Notes: generated by a model not told the origin, from the sequence alone. A stretch of DNA of 26,079 nucleotides from Pantoea phytobeneficialis (GCF_009728735.1 NZ_CP024636.1:3942304-3968382); one strand, 5' to 3'. Numbered from the stretch's first letter, positions 1-9,118 are shown. A program made the numbers and translations.

Positions 1-283
1 TGCTCAAAGAATTAAACTTCGTAATGAATTACGTGTTCACTCTTGAGACTTGATATTTTTTAAGTCCGTAGACTTTTGATATCAATCCTGCGAGTGCCCA
101 CACAGATTGTCTGATAAATTGTTAAAGAGCAGTGCGAACAGCGGGTTAACCGTCTGTCGCGAGGTGGCGTATATTACGCTTTCCTCCTTCAGAGTCAATC
201 TCTTTTTCGAGATTTTTCTCTGGCGGGATGAATCACTTCGTCCCTCGCTGACCGTCTGCGTTGCCGCTTTGCCGTGTCAGTGG
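1..283 (-). promoter_or_regulatory. Ribosomal RNA operon leader (boxA region), 16S gene just outside window
   Basis: Read on the minus strand, this is the transcribed leader of an rRNA operon. The boxA antitermination element TGCTCTTTAACAA (119-131) is followed by the conserved stretch ending in GTGTGGGCACTCG (about 92-104), and the leader reaches the edge with the sequence ending CTTTGAGCA, which in E. coli rrn operons lies about 10 bases before the mature 16S 5' end. The 16S gene itself is therefore not in the window but should start immediately to the left. boxA RNA recruits the NusB/S10 antitermination complex and the leader takes part in 16S folding and RNase III processing. A perfect 10-bp palindrome TTGATATCAA lies at 76-85. 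The neighbouring yrdA-yrdB-aroE order suggests the position of E. coli rrnD. Confidence 0.93.
171..198 (-). promoter_or_regulatory. rrn P2 promoter
   Basis: On the minus strand a TTGACT -35 box (193-198) is separated by exactly 16 bases from a TAATAT -10 box (171-176). It lies about 40 bases before boxA, the place of P2 in enterobacterial rRNA operons. P2 gives a lower, less regulated level of rRNA transcription than P1. Confidence 0.82.
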
Positions 284-289
284 AGGCGC

Positions 290-317
290 ATTATAGGGAT
301 CCGAATTTTTTGCACAA
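290..317 (-). promoter_or_regulatory. rrn P1 promoter
   Basis: On the minus strand a TTGTGC -35 box (312-317) and a consensus TATAAT -10 box (290-295) are separated by 16 bases. The -10 box is followed by the GC-rich discriminator GCGCCTCCACTGACACGG (272-289), nearly the same as in E. coli rrn P1 promoters; such discriminators make the promoter sensitive to ppGpp/DksA and initiating nucleotide. The expected start is near 283. A-rich sequence directly upstream (about 318-340) could act as an UP element for the RNA polymerase alpha C-terminal domain. Confidence 0.88.
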
Positions 318-345
318 CCCCTTTTTTCGATCTTTTCATCCGAGT

Positions 346-400
346 GGCGAGTTTTCATCCTTTCTGCTGAGATCACGAACGATCCGCTCAAAAATCAGCT
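346..400 (-). promoter_or_regulatory. Candidate Fis-binding sites upstream of rrn P1
   Basis: Two 15-base windows fit the degenerate Fis pattern GNNYRNNWNNYRNNC with one mismatch each: 346-360 (centre about -70 from the expected P1 start) and 386-400 (centre about -110). E. coli rrn P1 promoters carry Fis sites near -71, -102 and -143, so the spacing supports the nearer site most. The Fis pattern is loose and chance matches are common; the call rests on position more than on sequence. Confidence 0.45.
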
Positions 401-457
401 TGTCTGCCGCCCTGATCGCGCTCAGGCTAGGGATAAATGAGTAAAAGGAGAAAGATC

Positions 458-1012
458 ATGTCAACAGCCTTACGTCCCTATAAAAGCAGCTACCCACAAA
501 TTGGCGATCGGGTAATGATCGATAACAGCAGCGTTGTGGTCGGCGATGTCATCATGGGAGACGATGTCAGTATCTGGCCACTGGTCGCGATTCGCGGAGA
601 TGTGAATCAGGTGATCATTGGCGCGCGCACCAACATTCAGGATGGCAGCGTACTTCATGTCACGCATAAATCAGCCAGCAACCCGACAGGCTATCCGCTG
701 GTGATTGGAGAAGACGTTACCGTCGGCCATAAAGCCATGTTGCATGGCTGTACCATTGGTGATCGTGTTCTGGTTGGCATGGGTTCGATTCTGCTGGACG
801 GCGTAATAGTAGAAGAAGATGTGATGATTGGGGCGGGTAGCCTGGTTCCCCCCGGAAAACGCCTGGAAAGTGGCTACCTCTATTTAGGCAGCCCGGTGAA
901 GCAAATTCGGCCACTGAATGAAGCTGAGATTGAAGGATTGCGTTACTCGGCAAACAACTATGTTGGCTGGAAGAATGATTATCTTGCGCAGGAAAGCCAG
1001 ACCCAACCTTGA
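458..1012 (+). CDS. yrdA: Gamma-carbonic anhydrase family protein YrdA
   Basis: The 184-residue product is a left-handed parallel beta-helix protein of the gamma-carbonic anhydrase / hexapeptide transferase family, and resembles E. coli YrdA along its whole length. Visible family signatures are the IRGD motif, the NIQDGSVLHV segment and GHKAMLHGC, which bring in the metal-binding histidines of the trimer. The family binds zinc or another divalent metal; a physiological reaction for YrdA is not firmly established. The frame is open to an ATG at 437, but I chose the ATG at 458 because AAAGGAG (444-450) sits 7 bases before it and the protein then has the usual length. It diverges from the rrn P1 promoter, and its last 34 bases overlap the end of the convergent yrdB. 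Confidence 0.93.
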   Translation: MSTALRPYKSSYPQIGDRVMIDNSSVVVGDVIMGDDVSIWPLVAIRGDVNQVIIGARTNIQDGSVLHVTHKSASNPTGYPLVIGEDVTVGHKAMLHGCTIGDRVLVGMGSILLDGVIVEEDVMIGAGSLVPPGKRLESGYLYLGSPVKQIRPLNEAEIEGLRYSANNYVGWKNDYLAQESQTQP

Positions 1013-1236
1013 GGATCGACTTCATCATTCAGGATAAGCTGTTCGGCTTCCTCTTCCAGATCCCAGCGATTGGCGCTAAACAGCGCCATCGCTTCCCCCT
1101 CGCCGAATCTGTCATGCAGTTCATCCGCCGAGATCGCACACATCAGTCCCATACCGTTGACCTGTACAGGGAAACATATCGCCAGACGCGCCTGATCCCA
1201 CTCTTCGCGATCAGGGAACTGGATAGCCTGATTCAC
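979..1236 (-). CDS. yrdB: DUF1488 family protein YrdB
   Basis: An 85-residue protein matching E. coli YrdB, with the same N-terminus [14 protein letters not shown] and the conserved [10 protein letters not shown] segment. The family (DUF1488) has no established function; the protein is small, acidic and without membrane segments. The start codon is GTG (1234-1236) and overlaps the aroE stop codon as GTGA, so it is probably translated by coupling to aroE. It is the last gene of the minus-strand dprA-to-yrdB group and its 3' end overlaps yrdA on the other strand. The C-terminus ends in LSCAR rather than the shorter end of E. coli YrdB. Confidence 0.9.
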   Translation of the reverse strand: MNQAIQFPDREEWDQARLAICFPVQVNGMGLMCAISADELHDRFGEGEAMALFSANRWDLEEEAEQLILNDEVDPQGWVWLSCAR

Positions 1237-2051
1237 GACTGCATCGCTTCTTTTAACTGTTTAATGACAGGCGCGATTTCTGGCATCACACCATGCCACA
1301 ACTGGAAAGCATGCGCCGCCTGCCCCACCAGCATGCCTAACCCATCGGCGAGTTGCTGCGCTCCGTGTTGCTGACACCAGAGCAAGAATGGCGTCAGACC
1401 TTGTTGGTAGAACATGTCATAGCAACGAGTATGGTGAGAAATCAATGAAACCGGTAATGGCGGCACTTTACCCTCCACTCCGCTGGAGGTGGCGTTCACA
1501 ATCAGATCGAATGACTGCCCAGCCAGTGCCTCGAAACCACAGGCATGGATGGCACCGCTGTGGCGGAAGATTTCTGCCAGCAACTCTGCCTTTTCAACCG
1601 TTCTATTTGTGACCGTGAGTGAACAACCTAATGAAAGCAGAGGCAAAATGACACCACGCGCCGCGCCACCCGCTCCCACCAGCAATACACGATCGCCAGG
1701 GCGGATCATGTCCAGCCGTTCAAGATCGCTCAGTAAACCAATGCCATCGGTGTTATCACCAATAATCTGCCCCTGCGCATCTTTCTTCAACGTATTGACT
1801 GCGCCGGAAAGCGCAGCGCGCTCACTGAGCTCATCCGCAAACTCCCACGCCTGTTCTTTAAAAGGCAAGGTTACATTGGCGCCCTTCCCTCCTGATGCAA
1901 AGAACTCGCTAATGGCCTGTGGGAACCCATCCAATGGCGCACATATCCGGCCATAGCGGTGATCGATACCCGTTTGCTCAGCGAACAAACGATGAATAAA
2001 AGGCGATTTGCTGTGCGCGATTGGGTTACCAAAAACGGCAAAGTTGTCCAT
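1233..2051 (-). CDS. aroE: Shikimate dehydrogenase (NADP+)
   Basis: AroE reduces 3-dehydroshikimate to shikimate with NADPH, the fourth step of the chorismate pathway to aromatic amino acids, in the cytoplasm. The 272-residue length equals E. coli AroE. The N-terminal substrate domain has SKSP (14-17), the catalytic Lys65 in NVTLPFK and Asp102 in GDNTDG. The NADP-binding Rossmann domain shows GAGGAARG (126-133) and the NRT motif (149-151), whose Arg and Thr select the 2'-phosphate of NADP. The start lies 3 bases after the tsaC stop with AGGG about 8 bases upstream inside tsaC, so translation is probably coupled. All catalytic residues are present; paralogues such as YdiB or SdiA-like forms are less likely given the context next to tsaC. 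Confidence 0.97.
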   Translation of the reverse strand: MDNFAVFGNPIAHSKSPFIHRLFAEQTGIDHRYGRICAPLDGFPQAISEFFASGGKGANVTLPFKEQAWEFADELSERAALSGAVNTLKKDAQGQIIGDNTDGIGLLSDLERLDMIRPGDRVLLVGAGGAARGVILPLLSLGCSLTVTNRTVEKAELLAEIFRHSGAIHACGFEALAGQSFDLIVNATSSGVEGKVPPLPVSLISHHTRCYDMFYQQGLTPFLLWCQQHGAQQLADGLGMLVGQAAHAFQLWHGVMPEIAPVIKQLKEAMQS

Positions 2052-2054
2052 AAA

Positions 2055-2636
2055 TTAGCCCTGACGGATAAGTTCGCCGCTGATCACATCGCGGATTTCT
2101 GAAGGATTGAGACGGCCCCCGGTTTCTCCCACCAGCACCGGAAATTCCGCGCCGAATTGCTGAGCGACCTCAGCTGCGGTGCGGCAAGGCGGCTCGCCGG
2201 ACAGATTGGCGCTGGTTGAAACCAGTGGTTTACCAAAACGCCGACACAGCGCCTGTACATCAGGGTGATCACTAACACGAATCGCCAACGAGTCAAAACG
2301 TCCGGTTAACCAACGTGGCGTATGTGGCGACGCCGGAACCACATAAGTCACCGGCCCAGGCCAGCTGGCAAACATACGCTCACGCTGCACCACCGAAAGC
2401 TCCTGATCGGCCACATACGGTTCCAGCTGGGCATAGTCAGCAGCAATCAGGATCAGTCCTTTTTCAACCGGGCGCTGTTTCAATGCCAACAGTGACATCA
2501 CCGCGCTTTCACTATCCGGGTCACACCCCAGACCAAAGACCGCCTCAGTGGGATAAGCGATAACCGCCTGCTGTTGCAGTTGTTCAATACAGAAATCGAC
2601 ACTGCCCGGTAAAGCATGTTGTTGCGTCATAGTCAT
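2055..2636 (-). CDS. tsaC: Threonylcarbamoyl-AMP synthase TsaC (YrdC/Sua5 family)
   Basis: TsaC makes L-threonylcarbamoyl-AMP from threonine, bicarbonate and ATP, the first step of the universal t6A37 modification of ANN-decoding tRNAs; TsaB, TsaD and TsaE then transfer the group. The YrdC-domain signatures are visible: [14 protein letters not shown] near the N-terminus, LKQRPVEKG with nucleotide-binding basic residues, PGPVTYV, and the STSAN motif. Starting at the ATG at 2636 gives 193 residues (E. coli 190). That ATG overlaps the yrdD stop as TGATG, with AGGA six bases upstream; a second ATG at 2630 is possible. The frame is open further upstream inside yrdD but lacks homology there. The short single-domain form (no Sua5 domain) is typical of Enterobacterales. 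Confidence 0.96.
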   Translation of the reverse strand: MTMTQQHALPGSVDFCIEQLQQQAVIAYPTEAVFGLGCDPDSESAVMSLLALKQRPVEKGLILIAADYAQLEPYVADQELSVVQRERMFASWPGPVTYVVPASPHTPRWLTGRFDSLAIRVSDHPDVQALCRRFGKPLVSTSANLSGEPPCRTAAEVAQQFGAEFPVLVGETGGRLNPSEIRDVISGELIRQG

Positions 2637-3181
2637 CAGTTGTCCTGCACTACGGCTTTGCCGCAGCACTTACTGGCGCAGAAACGTTTCATGCCCTGCG
2701 CGGTTTTCTTTTCAATTAATAAAGGGAACTGACAGTGCGGGCAAACACCTTCAACAGGCGTCGCGTTCACGGCAAACTGGCAGTCGGGATAGCGATCACA
2801 GGCATGAAAAGTTTTGCCATAACGCGAGCGGCGCTGCACCAGCTTGCCACTTTGACACTGTGGGCACGCGATCGCGGTCTCATCAGGCTTATCGATCGTT
2901 TCGGTGTAATCACATTCAGGATAGTGGCTACAACCAACAAACATACCAAACCGCCCCTGACGCAGTACTTTATCAGCACCACATTGTGGACAGGCATGTC
3001 CCTCCAGCACTTTGACGATATGACCGTCACCCTGATTTTTCAGCGGGCGAATATAGTCGCAGGTTGGATAGTTGACGCACCCAAGGAATGGGCCATGTTT
3101 GCCGGCACGTATCACTAATTCTGCCCCGCAAGCGGGGCAGGGGTCGTGTTTACGCACGGTAAAAAGTGCTGATTTACTCAT
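2636..3181 (-). CDS. yrdD: Topoisomerase-type zinc-ribbon protein YrdD
   Basis: A 181-residue protein made of four consecutive four-cysteine zinc ribbons of the kind found at the C-terminus of DNA topoisomerase I. The cysteines fall at 15/18/35/41, 64/67/84/90, 106/109/128/134 and 147/150/168/172 or 173. Repeating FxGCxxYPxCDY patterns mark the ribbons. No topoisomerase catalytic domain is present, so it is a stand-alone nucleic-acid-binding candidate; its role in E. coli is not established as far as I know. It sits between smg and tsaC in the same minus-strand group, 24 bases after smg, and shares one base with the tsaC start. Confidence 0.93.
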   Translation of the reverse strand: MSKSALFTVRKHDPCPACGAELVIRAGKHGPFLGCVNYPTCDYIRPLKNQGDGHIVKVLEGHACPQCGADKVLRQGRFGMFVGCSHYPECDYTETIDKPDETAIACPQCQSGKLVQRRSRYGKTFHACDRYPDCQFAVNATPVEGVCPHCQFPLLIEKKTAQGMKRFCASKCCGKAVVQDN

Positions 3182-3205
3182 ATAACCCGATGCATTAATC
3201 GCAAG

Positions 3206-3679
3206 TTAATGCAGCATACCTTCATTGACGTCGAATAACAGTTCTTCCATCTGCTGGTAGGCATTTTCACATCCGGGGATGTTGAACAACACCATCAGCA
3301 CCACCCATTTGAGATCTTCCAGATCAAAATCGAGGGTATCGAGTGCCATCACTCGTTCGATAACCATTTCGCGTGTTTCCATATTCAGCACCTGGATCTG
3401 TTCCAGGAACAGAATAAAACCGCGGCATTCAGCATCTAAACGCTGGCCCTCTTCTTCCGTGTAGATACGCATTGAGAGCGGGTCGTTCGCCAGCAATACC
3501 GGCGCAACCAAGCCATCCTGGTAATCAGCCAGTCTCTCAAGCCAATTCAACGCATTATAGATATCTTCACGATGAAAACCGGCATCGGTTAAATCATCGG
3601 TCAGTTTATCCTGGTCAACGCGCATTTCGGCTTCGTTATGGATATAGGTCTCAAACAAGTACATAAGTACGTCGAACAT
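3206..3679 (-). CDS. smg: Smg family protein (DUF494)
   Basis: A 157-residue acidic cytoplasmic protein with the length and sequence of E. coli Smg (DUF494), including the N-terminal [14 protein letters not shown] and the central [11 protein letters not shown] segment. Its function is unknown. The ATG at 3679 follows GGAGG by 8 bases. The gene begins inside dprA: the two reading frames overlap by 29 bases, an arrangement also known from E. coli, which makes translational coupling with dprA likely. Confidence 0.94.
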   Translation of the reverse strand: MFDVLMYLFETYIHNEAEMRVDQDKLTDDLTDAGFHREDIYNALNWLERLADYQDGLVAPVLLANDPLSMRIYTEEEGQRLDAECRGFILFLEQIQVLNMETREMVIERVMALDTLDFDLEDLKWVVLMVLFNIPGCENAYQQMEELLFDVNEGMLH

Positions 3680-4775
3680 GGCATGCCCTCCTTAATCGGA
3701 CATAGCCGCCGGGTACAGCTGCGATCCATCCTGCTAACTCCAGCTCCAGCAACTGGGCTGAGATAACTGGCACAGGTTGGCCGGCACGTTCAGCGACGAC
3801 GTCAACAGGTGTAACCTCATCACCTACGTTAGCCAACACGTCCGCAAATGGCAATGGAACATCGTCACTGTCTTGTGAATATATTGTTTCTGGTTGAGTT
3901 GAGGGGAGCCAGTGAAGGGACGAATGGAGATCGTCGAGAATCTGATCAGGATGGGAGACCAGCAATGCACCTTGCTGTATCAGCCAGTGCGTTCCTGTAC
4001 TGCCTTCACTCCCCAAGGAACCGGGTAACGCATAGACATTGCGATTTTGTTCCAACGCATAGCGCGCCGTAACCAGTGAGCCGCTTTTCAAGGAGGCTTC
4101 CACCACCAATACCCCCATGCTCAAACCACTGATGATGCGATTGCGGCGTGGAAAATTCGTGGCATAAGGAGGCGTATCCAACGGGAATTCGGAGACCAGG
4201 GCACCTTCATTGTTCATGATCTCCTGAGCCAAATTTTGATGGTTTCTGGGATAAATGTGCTTCAACCCACTTCCCAGCACGGCGACGGTTTTGCCGGAGG
4301 CGTTGAGCGCCGCACGATGTGCAACGCCATCAATCCCCCGCGCCAGCCCACTGGTTAGGGTTAACCCCTTCGCCGCCAGCTGCTGTGAAAACCAACCACC
4401 CCACTCCTTGCCATAATGTGAACATTGGCGACTGCCGACAACGGCAAGTTGCGGAGTATGCAAGGCTGCGGCATTGCCCATCACATATAACAAGGGTGGG
4501 AAACGGCTGATTTCAGCCAATGCCGGGGGATAAGTATTATCCAGAACAGAAAGCAGCTGATGCTGTGGATTTTCCAGCCAGCGCCGGGTTCGCGTGAGTT
4601 GTCGTGGACAGAGTGTATTAAATTGTTTTCGCTGCGTTTCGTTTAGCCGTTGCATCGTCAGCAAATCATCATCCACATGGCTGGCGCTATGCAGCATATT
4701 CGCCAGGCGAAGAATTTGATGGCCACTGAGGCCTTTCACATTCGCCAGCCTGAGCATCCACTCAATTTTATCCAT
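3651..4775 (-). CDS. dprA: DNA-processing protein DprA (Smf)
   Basis: DprA binds incoming single-stranded DNA and loads RecA during natural transformation; in Enterobacterales the gene is conserved though most species are not known to be competent. The 374-residue protein shows the N-terminal helical (SAM-like) region, then the extended Rossmann fold with VVGSRQ (112-117), SGLARGIDG (142-150), [11 protein letters not shown] (167-177), [12 protein letters not shown] (208-219) and [20 protein letters not shown] (226-245), and a C-terminal winged-helix region (about 305-365). The ATG at 4775 has GGGAG upstream. It is the first gene of the minus-strand group and is divergent from def; the 117-base gap between them must hold both promoters. 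Confidence 0.95.
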   Translation of the reverse strand: MDKIEWMLRLANVKGLSGHQILRLANMLHSASHVDDDLLTMQRLNETQRKQFNTLCPRQLTRTRRWLENPQHQLLSVLDNTYPPALAEISRFPPLLYVMGNAAALHTPQLAVVGSRQCSHYGKEWGGWFSQQLAAKGLTLTSGLARGIDGVAHRAALNASGKTVAVLGSGLKHIYPRNHQNLAQEIMNNEGALVSEFPLDTPPYATNFPRRNRIISGLSMGVLVVEASLKSGSLVTARYALEQNRNVYALPGSLGSEGSTGTHWLIQQGALLVSHPDQILDDLHSSLHWLPSTQPETIYSQDSDDVPLPFADVLANVGDEVTPVDVVAERAGQPVPVISAQLLELELAGWIAAVPGGYVRLRRACHVRRTYVLV

Positions 4776-4817
4776 GTCTCACTCCCTGTTCGACCTGTGC
4801 CTTGATGCGGTGGAATG

Positions 4818-4855
4818 CTGTCAATCATGCCTCAAAAAGTCTACAATATGAGGCA
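4818..4855 (+). promoter_or_regulatory. Candidate def promoter with flanking inverted repeat
   Basis: A possible -35 box CTGTCA (4818-4823, 4 of 6 consensus bases) lies 18 bases before TACAAT (4842-4847), placing a start about 40 bases before def. The inverted repeat TGCCTCA (4828-4834) and TGAGGCA (4849-4855) surrounds the -10 box; its half-sites are 21 bases apart, two turns of DNA. The promoter is a weak match and the repeat's partner, if any, is unknown. Confidence 0.4.
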
Positions 4856-4892
4856 GTAATCTTTTCTTTAACGCATACAGATCTGGATATTT

Positions 4893-5405
4893 ATGTCAGT
4901 TTTGCAGGTATTACATTTCCCTGATGATCGCCTTCGCAAAATCGCGGCGCCGGTAAAAACCGTAGATGCCGGGATACAGCGTATCGTCGACGACATGTTT
5001 GAAACAATGTACGCCGAAGAGGGCATCGGCCTGGCGGCAACGCAGGTGGATATTCATCAGCGCATTATCGTGATTGATGTGTCAGAAAGCCGTGAAGAAC
5101 GCCTGGTTTTGATCAACCCAGAGCTGCTGGAGAAAGGCGGCGAAACCGGTATTGAAGAGGGCTGTCTCTCCATTCCGGAACAACGTGCCTTTGTCCCGCG
5201 TGCTGAATGGGTGAAAGTCCGTGCTCAGGATCGTGACGGTAATACTTTCGAACTGGAAACCGATGGCTTGCTGGCGATCTGCATTCAGCACGAAATCGAC
5301 CACCTCGATGGCAAACTGTTTATTGATTATCTGTCACCGCTGAAACGTCAGCGCATCAAACAGAAACTGGAAAAACTGGCACGCCAGAATGCACGCGCAT
5401 CCTGA
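4893..5405 (+). CDS. def: Peptide deformylase
   Basis: Def removes the formyl group from the N-terminal methionine of nascent proteins at the ribosomal exit. The 170-residue protein has all three family motifs: GIGLAATQ (44-51), EGCLS (89-93) and HEIDH (133-137). Cys91, His133 and His137 bind the catalytic metal (Fe2+ in the cell for the family) and Glu134 is the general acid/base. This is the type 1 enzyme of Gram-negative bacteria with a C-terminal helix that docks at ribosomal protein L22. The start ATG at 4893 has only a weak GGA upstream. fmt follows after 21 bases, so the enzymes that add and remove the formyl group are made from one transcript. Confidence 0.98.
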   Translation: MSVLQVLHFPDDRLRKIAAPVKTVDAGIQRIVDDMFETMYAEEGIGLAATQVDIHQRIIVIDVSESREERLVLINPELLEKGGETGIEEGCLSIPEQRAFVPRAEWVKVRAQDRDGNTFELETDGLLAICIQHEIDHLDGKLFIDYLSPLKRQRIKQKLEKLARQNARAS

Positions 5406-5426
5406 GTGCAAACAGAAGGTTAAACT

Positions 5427-6371
5427 GTGTCTGCACCGTTAAAAATCATCTTTGCCGGTACACCTGACTTTGCAGCGCGTCATCTTGACGCGCTGCTTGC
5501 TTCTGAGCATCAGGTGGTTGGCGTGTTTACCCAGCCCGATCGTCCTGCCGGACGAGGCAACAAACTGACTCCCAGCCCGGTAAAAGTGCTGGCGCTAGCG
5601 CATGACGTTCCGGTTTTCCAACCAAAGTCACTCAAACCTGAAGAGAACCAGCAACTGGTTGCCACATTGCAGGCTGATGTGATGGTGGTGGTGGCTTACG
5701 GCCTGATTTTACCGAAGGCGGTGCTGGATATGCCGCGCCTTGGTTGTATCAACGTCCACGGCTCATTGCTGCCGCGCTGGCGTGGTGCCGCCCCAATTCA
5801 ACGTTCACTCTGGGCTGGCGATGCTGAAACCGGTGTGACCATCATGCAAATGGATGTGGGCCTGGATACCGGTGATATGCTGCATAAACTTGCCTGCCCG
5901 ATTACCGAGCAGGACACCAGTGCCACCCTGTATGACAAACTGGCGCTGCTCGGCCCTGAAGGGATGCTCAAAACGCTGAAGCAGTTGGCAAATGGCAGCG
6001 CACAGCCAGAAAAACAGGATGAAGCGCTGGTCAGCTACGCAGAGAAACTGAGCAAAGAAGAGGCTCGCCTCGACTGGACGCTTTCTGCCGCGCAACTTGA
6101 ACGCTGCATTCGTGCCTTTAATCCCTGGCCGATGAGCTATTTCATGGTTGATGATCAACCGGTGAAAGTCTGGCAAGCCAGTGTACTGCCGCATCAGGGA
6201 AAACAGCCCGGCGAAATCCTCCATGCCGATAAGCAAGGTATCCAGATTGCGACCGCTGACGGCGTTCTGAACCTGCTCTCGCTGCAACCTGCCGGTAAAA
6301 AAGCCATGTCTGCACAGGATCTGCTTAACTCACGTCGTGAATGGTTCTCGCCTGGCAGTATTCTGGCCTGA
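5427..6371 (+). CDS. fmt: Methionyl-tRNA formyltransferase
   Basis: Fmt transfers a formyl group from 10-formyltetrahydrofolate to Met-tRNA(fMet), marking the initiator tRNA. The 314-residue protein has the formyltransferase N-domain with the SLLPRWRG motif (113-120), catalytic Asn109, His111 and Asp147, and a C-terminal OB-fold tRNA-binding domain (about 210 to the end). The start is GTG at 5427 with AAGG eight bases upstream; starting there restores the normal N-terminus before [15 protein letters not shown]. It is co-directional with def and is followed at once by a hairpin terminator. Confidence 0.97.
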   Translation: MSAPLKIIFAGTPDFAARHLDALLASEHQVVGVFTQPDRPAGRGNKLTPSPVKVLALAHDVPVFQPKSLKPEENQQLVATLQADVMVVVAYGLILPKAVLDMPRLGCINVHGSLLPRWRGAAPIQRSLWAGDAETGVTIMQMDVGLDTGDMLHKLACPITEQDTSATLYDKLALLGPEGMLKTLKQLANGSAQPEKQDEALVSYAEKLSKEEARLDWTLSAAQLERCIRAFNPWPMSYFMVDDQPVKVWQASVLPHQGKQPGEILHADKQGIQIATADGVLNLLSLQPAGKKAMSAQDLLNSRREWFSPGSILA

Positions 6372-6377
6372 TCCCGT

Positions 6378-6404
6378 AGCCCGGTTAATACCGGGCTTTT
6401 TGTT
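6378..6404 (+). terminator. Intrinsic terminator between fmt and rsmB
   Basis: AGCCCGGT (6378-6385) and ACCGGGCT (6390-6397) form a perfect 8-bp stem with a TAAT loop, followed by TTTGTTT-type sequence to 6404. It begins 6 bases after the fmt stop, and the T tract ends about 15 bases before the rsmB ATG. It should end most def-fmt transcripts; rsmB then depends on read-through or on a promoter inside fmt. Confidence 0.8.
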
Positions 6405-6419
6405 TAATGAATGAATCGC

Positions 6420-7706
6420 ATGAAAAAAAACACAAACCTGCGTAGCCTCGCCGCGCAATTAATTGAACGCGTAGTGGATAAGGGCGAATCGCTCAGCGCC
6501 ATTTTGCCCGGCGCACAGAAAAATCTGTCCGATAAGGACGGGGCGCTGCTACAGGAACTCTGCTTTGGTGTAATGCGTACCCTACCGCAGCTCGAAGCAT
6601 TGATTGGCAAGCTGATGGAGCGGCCTTTAACAGGTAAGCAGCGTGTTCTTCATTATCTGATCATGGTAGGCCTGTATCAGTTGCTTTATACCCGCGTCCC
6701 TCCGCATGCCGCACTGGCTGAGACCGTGGCTGGCGCGGAAGAGCTAAAACGCGCAAACCTGAAAGGCTTGCTGAATGGTGTGCTGCGCCAGTTTCAACGG
6801 CAGCAGGAAACGTTGGTTGCAGAAGTTGATCAGGGTACGCAACGTTATTTACATCCGGGTTGGTTGCTCAAACGTTTACAAACCGCATGGCCCGAACAAT
6901 GGCAGCAGATTGTCGAAGCCAACAATCAGCGTCCACCGATGTGGTTGCGCGTCAACCGTCAACATCACGCCCGTGATGCCTGGTTGGCACTGCTTGAAGC
7001 GACAGAAAAACATGCCTTCGCCGGAGATGCTCCGGATGCCCTTCGCCTGGAAGCGCCAACCGCAGTCGGCCAACTGCCTGGTTTCGAGCAGGGTTGGGTA
7101 ACGGTACAGGATTTATCCGCACAACGCTGTGCTTTGCTGCTTGAACCACAAGATGGCGAATCGATTCTTGACCTGTGTGCTGCGCCTGGCGGCAAAACCA
7201 CCCATATCCTTGAAATTGCACCGCAGGCGAACGTGCTGGCCGTCGATGTTGATGAACAACGTCTGACGCGCGTGAGAGAAAACCTGCAACGTCTCGGCAT
7301 GCAGGCGGATGTGCGTCAGGGTGATGGGCGAACGCCAGCTGACTGGTGTGGTGAGCAACAATTTGACCGTATCCTGCTGGATGCACCCTGCTCGGCAACG
7401 GGTGTGATCCGCCGCCATCCCGATATCAAATGGCTGCGACGCGATCGTGATATCGCTGAGCTGGCCAGCCTACAACAGGAAATCCTCAACGCAGTCTGGC
7501 CTCGGCTGAAGCGTGGCGGCACGTTGCTTTATGCAACCTGTTCAGTTCTGCCGGAAGAGAATCATCAGCAAATCAGTGCTTTCCTGGCAGCACATCCCGA
7601 TGCCATTGCAGAAGCGCTGCCGCAAGGTCAGGATAATGGATGGCAGGTGTTTCCTGCGACAGATGGCGGGGATGGTTTCTTCTACGCTAAGCTGATGAAA
7701 AAATAG
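6420..7706 (+). CDS. rsmB: 16S rRNA m5C967 methyltransferase RsmB
   Basis: RsmB methylates cytosine 967 of 16S rRNA with S-adenosylmethionine. The N-terminal third is a NusB-like RNA-binding domain (about 5-130), followed by the Rsm methyltransferase domain. Counting from the chosen start, LCAAPGGKT (252-260) is SAM motif I, DAPCSATG holds Cys324 and YATCS holds Cys374, the two cysteines characteristic of m5C RNA methyltransferases; the second is the nucleophile. I chose the ATG at 6420 (MKKNTNLRS, 428 residues, E. coli 429); an in-frame ATG at 6411 adds three residues. Neither start has a clear Shine-Dalgarno sequence, since the terminator T tract and an A/T-rich stretch occupy that place. 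Confidence 0.95.
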   Translation: MKKNTNLRSLAAQLIERVVDKGESLSAILPGAQKNLSDKDGALLQELCFGVMRTLPQLEALIGKLMERPLTGKQRVLHYLIMVGLYQLLYTRVPPHAALAETVAGAEELKRANLKGLLNGVLRQFQRQQETLVAEVDQGTQRYLHPGWLLKRLQTAWPEQWQQIVEANNQRPPMWLRVNRQHHARDAWLALLEATEKHAFAGDAPDALRLEAPTAVGQLPGFEQGWVTVQDLSAQRCALLLEPQDGESILDLCAAPGGKTTHILEIAPQANVLAVDVDEQRLTRVRENLQRLGMQADVRQGDGRTPADWCGEQQFDRILLDAPCSATGVIRRHPDIKWLRRDRDIAELASLQQEILNAVWPRLKRGGTLLYATCSVLPEENHQQISAFLAAHPDAIAEALPQGQDNGWQVFPATDGGDGFFYAKLMKK

Positions 7707-7736
7707 TACGGCGCAATCTGACAAGAGCTTAAAGCG

Positions 7737-9113
7737 ATGAAAATTATAATCCTTGGCGCCGGCCAGGTCGGCGGAACCCTCGCGGAAAACCTGGTCGGGG
7801 AAAACAATGACATCACCGTGGTGGATAGTGATCCCACGCGTTTACGTCAGTTGCAGGACAAATTCGATCTGCGCGTGGTGCACGGTCATGGTTCTCATCC
7901 GCGCATCCTGCGGGAAGCGGGTGCTGAGGATGCTGATATGCTGGTTGCGGTTACCAGCTCAGACGAAACCAACATGATCGCTTGTCAGATCGCTTACTCA
8001 TTATTCAATACCCCCAATCGTATTGCGCGTATCCGTGCTGCCGACTATTTGCGCGATGCAGACAAGTTGTTCGTGCCAGAAGCTGTCCCTATCGATCATT
8101 TGATTTCGCCTGAGCAGCTGGTAATCGACAATATTTACCGTCTGATCCAATATCCCGGCGCTTTGCAGGTGGTTAATTTTGCCGAAGGGAAAGTGAGCCT
8201 GGCAGTGGTGAAGGCGTATTACGGCGGCCCGTTGGTCGGTAACCCACTTTCTATTCTGCGCGAGCATATGCCGCATATTGATACGCGTGTGGCGGCGATC
8301 TTTCGCCAGGATCGTCCCATTCGCCCGCAGGGTTCGACCATTGTCGAAGCCGGTGATGAAGTCTTCTTTATCGCCGCCAGCCAGCATATTCGCGCCGTGA
8401 TGAGTGAGATGCAGCGGCTGGAAAAACCGTACAAACGCATTATGCTGGTGGGCGGAGGCAACATCGGCTTTGGCCTGGCACAACGGCTGGAAAAACAGTA
8501 CAGCGTTAAGCTGATTGAACGAAATCCGCAGCGTGCAGCAGAACTGGCGGAGCAGCTTCAGGATACGATCGTTTTCTACGGTGATGCTTCCGATCAGGAG
8601 TTACTGGCGGAAGAGCATGTTGATCAAATCGATCTCTTCATCGCTGTCACCAATGATGATGAAGCCAACATCATGTCAGCGATGCTGGCAAAAAAAATGG
8701 GGGCGAAAAAAGTCATGGTGTTGATCCAGCGTCGTGCCTATGTCGATCTGGTGCAAGGCAGCGTGATCGATATCGCCATCTCACCACAGCAAGCCACCAT
8801 TTCTGCATTGCTCGGGCACGTCCGTAAAGCAGACATTGTCGGTGTTTCCTCATTACGTCGTGGGATTGCCGAAGCGATTGAAGCAATCGCTCATGGTGAA
8901 GAAACCACTTCACGCGTAGTTGGACGTCTGATCGAAGACATCAAATTGCCACCGGGTACGATTATTGGCGCAGTGGTACGCGGTGATGAGGTGATCATCG
9001 CCAATGCAAATGTGCGTATCGAGCAAGGGGACCATGTGATTATGTTCCTGACCGATAAGAAATTTGTGCCCGATGTGGAACGCCTGTTCCAGCCGAGTCC
9101 CTTCTTCCTTTAA
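7737..9113 (+). CDS. trkA: Trk potassium uptake system NAD-binding subunit TrkA
   Basis: TrkA is the peripheral cytoplasmic-membrane RCK protein that gates the TrkH/TrkG potassium channels in response to nucleotides. The 458 residues, the E. coli length, form two tandem RCK units: Rossmann motif GAGQVGG (7-13) with the acidic VVDSD after the second strand, and [10 protein letters not shown] (239-248) with IERNP. Each Rossmann half is followed by a TrkA-C domain (about 150-220 and 370-450). It begins 30 bases after rsmB and no terminator separates them. The Shine-Dalgarno sequence is weak (AAGAG about 10 bases upstream). No defects seen. Confidence 0.97.
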   Translation: MKIIILGAGQVGGTLAENLVGENNDITVVDSDPTRLRQLQDKFDLRVVHGHGSHPRILREAGAEDADMLVAVTSSDETNMIACQIAYSLFNTPNRIARIRAADYLRDADKLFVPEAVPIDHLISPEQLVIDNIYRLIQYPGALQVVNFAEGKVSLAVVKAYYGGPLVGNPLSILREHMPHIDTRVAAIFRQDRPIRPQGSTIVEAGDEVFFIAASQHIRAVMSEMQRLEKPYKRIMLVGGGNIGFGLAQRLEKQYSVKLIERNPQRAAELAEQLQDTIVFYGDASDQELLAEEHVDQIDLFIAVTNDDEANIMSAMLAKKMGAKKVMVLIQRRAYVDLVQGSVIDIAISPQQATISALLGHVRKADIVGVSSLRRGIAEAIEAIAHGEETTSRVVGRLIEDIKLPPGTIIGAVVRGDEVIIANANVRIEQGDHVIMFLTDKKFVPDVERLFQPSPFFL

Positions 9114-9118
9114 TCGCC

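Noticed and set aside
107..370. An 87-codon plus-strand frame at the left end
   Set aside because: It lies across the rrn promoters and boxA, which explain the sequence better; no ribosome-binding site.
400..433. TTGTCT followed by a TAGGGA-type box as a yrdA promoter
   Set aside because: The spacing (22 bases) is too long and no nearer -10 box is convincing; the promoter of yrdA remains unassigned.
6952..7398. Several minus-strand frames opposite rsmB (also 5805-6287 opposite fmt and 8001-8483 opposite trkA)
   Set aside because: They are antisense to conserved genes, without start signals or family resemblance.
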